A stretch of 64,000 bases of DNA, taken from assembly GCF_011067745.1 (NCBI RefSeq), contig NZ_JAAMPJ010000006.1:161009-225008 (forward strand), given 5' to 3'. The notes below the pieces were generated by a model that did not search any database, was not told the origin of the DNA, and was given only the letters and a program-made list of their open reading frames with translations. The position numbers and the translations under genes were made by a program. Shown here in pieces: positions 60,892-64,000 of this stretch; position 1 is the first letter of the stretch, and the number at the start of each line of letters is the position of its first letter. The DNA comes from Lentzea alba (GTDB lineage Bacteria > Actinomycetota > Actinomycetes > Mycobacteriales > Pseudonocardiaceae).

Positions 60892-61836
60892 TCAACGAGC
60901 GACAGCGCGCTCGATCAAACCGGCGTAAATCTCGCCCAACGACTGCCCCGCCGCCTCGACGGCCATCGGCAGAAGCGACGTCTCAGTCAGGCCCGGCGAC
61001 ACGTTCACTTCGAGGAAGTAGACGGACCCGTCCTCGGCCACCACCGCGTCGGTCCGCGACACGTCCCGCAGCCCGAGCAACCGGTGCGCCGCCACGGCGA
61101 GCTCCCCGACCGCCTTGGCCGAAGCAGCGTCCAGCCGAGCCGGCGCGTGGAAGTCGGTCAGCCCCGCGGTGTACCGAGCCGTGTAGTCGTACACACCGCT
61201 CTCCGGCACGATCTCGACCGCCGGCAGCGCGGTCGGACCGTCAGGACCATCGACCACCGTCACGGCCACCTCCACGCCGGAGATGAACTGCTCGGCCAGC
61301 ACGGTGTCGCCGTACGCCAGGCACCCGACCATCGCCGCGGGCAGATCGGCGGCGTCACGGACCACGTGTGCGCCCAGCGCCGAGCCACCCTGATCCGGCT
61401 TCAGCATCAACGGCAGTCCCAGCGTCGAGACCATCGCGTCGAGCACCGGCTTGGCACCCAGCTCGCGGAACGTCGCGTGCGGCAGCACGACCCACTCCGG
61501 CGTCAGCAGCCCGGCACGGGCCAGCTCGGCCTTCGCAGTCGGCTTGTCCCACGCCCGGCGGCACGCCCGCGAGTCGGTGCCCACGTACGGCACCCCGAAC
61601 ATCTCGAGGATCGCCTGCACCGAACCGTTCTCGCCCTCGCCGCCGTGCAGCGCGACGACGACGGCATCCGGGCGGTGATCACGAAGACGCGTCAGCAACG
61701 AGGCGTCGGCGTCCCACTCCTCCACCGTCACGCCCGCCGACCGCAGGGCCGCCGACAACCGGCGACCCGAGCGGATCGAGACCTCGCGTTCGTGGGAAAG
61801 CCCACCGGACAGCACAGCGACCATGCGGTCAGCCAC
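60892..61836 (-). CDS. D-alanine--D-alanine ligase-like ATP-grasp protein
   Basis: 314 residues from GTG 61836 (GGAG 7 bases upstream). ATP-grasp enzyme: VAVLSGGLSHEREVSIRSG at the N terminus, HGGEGENGSVQAILEMFGVPYVGT, LPLMLKPDQGGSALGAHVV and the end FLEVNVSPGLTETSLLPMAVEAAG. These match D-Ala-D-Ala ligases, which join two D-alanines for peptidoglycan. Its place beside parB and a PLP aminotransferase is common in Pseudonocardiales. Whether it is the main Ddl cannot be told here. Confidence 0.9.
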   Translation of the reverse strand: MADRMVAVLSGGLSHEREVSIRSGRRLSAALRSAGVTVEEWDADASLLTRLRDHRPDAVVVALHGGEGENGSVQAILEMFGVPYVGTDSRACRRAWDKPTAKAELARAGLLTPEWVVLPHATFRELGAKPVLDAMVSTLGLPLMLKPDQGGSALGAHVVRDAADLPAAMVGCLAYGDTVLAEQFISGVEVAVTVVDGPDGPTALPAVEIVPESGVYDYTARYTAGLTDFHAPARLDAASAKAVGELAVAAHRLLGLRDVSRTDAVVAEDGSVYFLEVNVSPGLTETSLLPMAVEAAGQSLGEIYAGLIERAVAR

Positions 61837-61852
61837 AGCAAAACTCCAAGGA

Positions 61853-63169
61853 TCAGGCGGTGTCGGGCGACGGGGTCTGCGGCCCGGACAGCTGACGGCC
61901 CGGGGTCGCCCCGAAGGTCGCGTGCAGCTGCATCTCTTCCTCGATGACGTTCGCCAGGCGGCGGACGCCCTCACGGATGCGCTCAGGGGTCGGGTAGCAG
62001 TACGAGATGCGCAACTGGCGGGAGCCGAAGCCGTCCGCGTAGAACCCGGTACCGGACGCGTACGCCACGCGGGCCGTCACGGCGCGCGGCAGCATCGCCT
62101 TCGTGTCGATGCCCTCCGGCACCGTCACCCAGACGTAGAAGCCGCCGTTCGGAATGTTCCACGTGGAACCTTGCGGCATGTGCTGCTCGAGAGCGGACAC
62201 CGCCGCGTCCCGGCGCTCCCGGTACGCCTCGCGGTAGGTCTTGATCTGACCCTTCCAGTCCTGGGTCGACAGGTACCGCGACACGATCATCTGGTTCAGC
62301 GTCGGCGGGCACAGGGTGGCCGACTCGGCCGCCAGCACCAGCTTCTCGCGCACCGCATGCGGCGCCAGCACCCAGCCGACCCGCAGGCCGGCGGCGAAGG
62401 TCTTCGAGAACGACCCGAGGTACACCACGTTGTCCGGGTCCATGGACCGCAGCGCCGGGTACGTCTGACCGTCGAACCCCAGCAGCCCGTACGGGTTGTC
62501 CTCCACGACCAGCACGCCGTACGAGCGGCAGATCTCCAGGATCTCGGCCCGCCGCGACACCGCCAGCGTCACACCGGCCGGGTTGTGGAAGTTCGGGATC
62601 GTGTAGAGGAACTTGACCCGCTGACCAGCACGCTTGCAGGCTTCGAGCGCCTCTCGCAGCAACGACGGCACGAGCCCGTCAGCGTCCATCGCGACGTGCA
62701 CGACCTGCGCCTGGTACGCGGTGAACGACCCGAGAGCACCCACGTAGGAGGGTCCCTCGGCGATCACCACGTCACCGGGGTCGCAGAAGATCCGGGTGAC
62801 CATGTCGAGGCCCATCTGCGAGCCGACGGTCACCACCACGTCGTCCGGGTGGCCGTTGATGCCTTCCAGCGCCATGACGTCGCAGATCTGCTCGCGCAGC
62901 AGCGGAACACCGTGCGCCGAGCCGTACTGCAGCGCCACCAGGCCTTCGGCGGCCACGAGATCACCGATCTCGGCCGACAGCGATTCCAGCGGCAGCGCTG
63001 CTAGGTGCGGCATACCGCCGGCCAGCGACACGACCTCGGGGCGGGACGCGACTGCGAAAAGTGCCCGGATCTCCGATGCCGTCATCCCTGCCGTGCGCGC
63101 TGCGTAGCGGCGGAGGTGGGGGTCAAGGCTTCTGGGGCCCTGCTTGGCGGGCTGTCCGGGCACAGTCAT
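61853..63169 (-). CDS. PLP-dependent aminotransferase (class I/II, 2-aminoadipate-like)
   Basis: 438 residues. Fold-type I aminotransferase: RPEVVSLAGGMPHLAALPLE, YGSAHGVPLLREQI, IPNFHNPAGVTL, VVEDNPYGLLGF, PLP lysine in LGSFSKTFAAGLRVGW, RISYCYPTPERIREGVRRL. This group transfers amino groups of amino acids such as 2-aminoadipate or branched-chain and aromatic ones. It lies 16 bases upstream of the ddl-like gene on the same strand. A palindromic parS variant falls inside it. Confidence 0.92.
   Translation of the reverse strand: MTVPGQPAKQGPRSLDPHLRRYAARTAGMTASEIRALFAVASRPEVVSLAGGMPHLAALPLESLSAEIGDLVAAEGLVALQYGSAHGVPLLREQICDVMALEGINGHPDDVVVTVGSQMGLDMVTRIFCDPGDVVIAEGPSYVGALGSFTAYQAQVVHVAMDADGLVPSLLREALEACKRAGQRVKFLYTIPNFHNPAGVTLAVSRRAEILEICRSYGVLVVEDNPYGLLGFDGQTYPALRSMDPDNVVYLGSFSKTFAAGLRVGWVLAPHAVREKLVLAAESATLCPPTLNQMIVSRYLSTQDWKGQIKTYREAYRERRDAAVSALEQHMPQGSTWNIPNGGFYVWVTVPEGIDTKAMLPRAVTARVAYASGTGFYADGFGSRQLRISYCYPTPERIREGVRRLANVIEEEMQLHATFGATPGRQLSGPQTPSPDTA
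62156..62169. promoter_or_regulatory. parS: parS-like palindrome inside aminotransferase gene
   Basis: GTTCCACGTGGAAC is a perfect palindrome with one symmetric change in each half-site. Encoded in FGNVPR-like codons of the aminotransferase, about 1.3 kb past parB. Confidence 0.6.
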
Positions 63170-63303
63170 GTGGGACTCCTGATCAGGAATTGTCCCGAGC
63201 GAGTGTAACCGTCATCCCGTTCAGGGCACGCGCCTTCCGGGTTCCGTCACATTCGCCTACCCTCGTATGGGTTCACTGTGTGTGCCAAGGGGTGGAGGTC
63301 GGG

Positions 63304-63936
63304 GTGTCGCGACGCGTTGTGGGCGTCACGCTGGACAACCTGGAGCATCTGTCCAAGCACAGCAGGACGTGCGTCTTCTGGGAGCTCGCCCCTCACCTGC
63401 GCGAACAAGCGGAGGAATACGGCGACACCGAGTTCGAGAAGGAAGCCTGGGTCTCCAGCGTCCTGCTCGAATGGGGTTCGTGCGGTCGTCTCATCTACTG
63501 CGACGGCATTCCCGCAGGTTCGGTGTTCTACGCACCTCCGGCCGCCGTTCCGCGCAGCGCCGCCTTCCCCACGTCCCCGGTCAGCCCGGACGCGGTCCTC
63601 ATGACGTCACTGGACATCCTTCCGGAGTTCCGAGGGGGAGGACTCGCGCGCGTGCTCGTGCAGGCCGTGGCGAAGGATCTGACGCGTCGTGGCGTGAAGG
63701 CCGTCGAGGCGTTCGGCGACATGCGCCCGGACGACGACGAACCCAGTTGCGTCACGCCGGCGGAGTTCCTCACGAGCGTCGGCTTCAAGACCGTGCGGCC
63801 GCACCCGCGCTGGCCCCGGTTGCGCCTGGAGCTGCGCAGCGCCATCACGTGGAAGGAGGACGTCGAGGCCGCCCTCGAACGTCTCCTCAACAGCGTCACC
63901 GTCTCGACCGCGGAACCCAGCTTCCGCCCCGTCTGA
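63304..63936 (+). CDS. GNAT family N-acetyltransferase
   Basis: 210 residues from GTG 63304 with GGAGG 7 bases upstream. SRRVVGVTLDNLEHLSKHSRTCVFWE at the N terminus; acetyl-CoA region LMTSLDILPEFRGGGLARVLVQAVAKDLTRRGVKAVEAFG has the RxxGxG/A-like RGGGLA loop. This family is found near parB in Pseudonocardiales and mycobacteria; the acceptor is unknown. GC palindromes follow. Confidence 0.9.
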   Translation: MSRRVVGVTLDNLEHLSKHSRTCVFWELAPHLREQAEEYGDTEFEKEAWVSSVLLEWGSCGRLIYCDGIPAGSVFYAPPAAVPRSAAFPTSPVSPDAVLMTSLDILPEFRGGGLARVLVQAVAKDLTRRGVKAVEAFGDMRPDDDEPSCVTPAEFLTSVGFKTVRPHPRWPRLRLELRSAITWKEDVEAALERLLNSVTVSTAEPSFRPV

Positions 63937-63943
63937 CAGCAAC

Positions 63944-63996
63944 GCGGGGGGCCCCCCCAGAAGACACGGGCAACGTTGGGGCCCCCCAGGGGGCGG
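63944..63996 (+). repeat. GC palindromes after the GNAT gene
   Basis: GGGGGGCCCCCCC and TGGGGCCCCCCAGGGGGC lie about 25 bases apart, each after a GCAACG-type lead. They may end transcription or belong to a repeat family; the window ends too soon to tell. Confidence 0.5.
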
Positions 63997-64000
63997 GCAC

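Overview
The window is high-GC actinobacterial chromosome that spans the replication origin. The order dnaA-oriC-dnaN-gnd-recF-dciA-gyrB-gyrA-DUF3566-tRNA-Ile-DLW-39-tRNA-Ala, with rpmH-rnpA-yidD-yidC-jag and rsmG-parA-parB on the other side, plus the crgA and pknB/pknA/pbpA/rodA/pstP/fhaB/fhaA blocks, fits mycolata and Pseudonocardiales. Gene content, GTG-rich starts and codon use suggest a Pseudonocardiales genus such as Lentzea or Saccharothrix. The genus is inference; no 16S rRNA gene is in the window.

Region 1 to about 23.7 kb is accessory metabolism and regulation. It holds a small secreted protein, a gamma-glutamyltransferase-family enzyme, short-chain dehydrogenases, a RecB-like/DEDD putative nuclease, a BCCT osmolyte transporter, a copper-handling operon (membrane protein, YcnI, CopC, CopD), a LysR regulator diverging from an SDR across a clear LysR-type operator, an XRE/TPR regulator diverging from two small unknown genes, a beta-glucosidase-MFS-SDR operon beside a TetR gene, and a PLP enzyme diverging from a lactone oxidase.

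Region 23.8 to 33.8 kb is tRNA-Leu(CAG) and the Ser/Thr kinase and cell-shape operon fhaA, fhaB, pstP, rodA/ftsW, pbpA, pknA, pknB, closed by a strong terminator. From 33.8 to 43.6 kb lie a trpG/pabA-type amidotransferase, an FprA-type ferredoxin reductase under an apparent IdeR iron box, a class E sortase with a small membrane partner, crgA, a rhomboid protease, a cyclophilin, a lipoprotein, a DoxX protein, tRNA-Ala(TGC), the DLW-39 micro-protein, tRNA-Ile(GAT) and a DUF3566 membrane protein.

Region 43.6 to 63.9 kb is the origin core: gyrA, gyrB, dciA, recF, gnd, dnaN, oriC, dnaA on the minus strand, then rpmH to jag on the plus strand, a tyrosine-phosphatase-like gene whose start and stop both sit in parS sites, rsmG, parA, parB, then a D-Ala-D-Ala ligase-like gene, a PLP aminotransferase and a GNAT acetyltransferase. 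Exact parS sites cluster between rsmG and jag.

The most interesting signals are: the phosphatase gene bracketed by parS at both ends; perfect DnaA boxes inside dciA and between crgA and a PH-domain gene while the dnaA-dnaN spacer holds only degenerate boxes plus CCCGGGTGC repeats; an iron-box, apparently leaderless ferredoxin reductase; dispersed GC palindromes; and matched double-hairpin elements after two tRNA genes.
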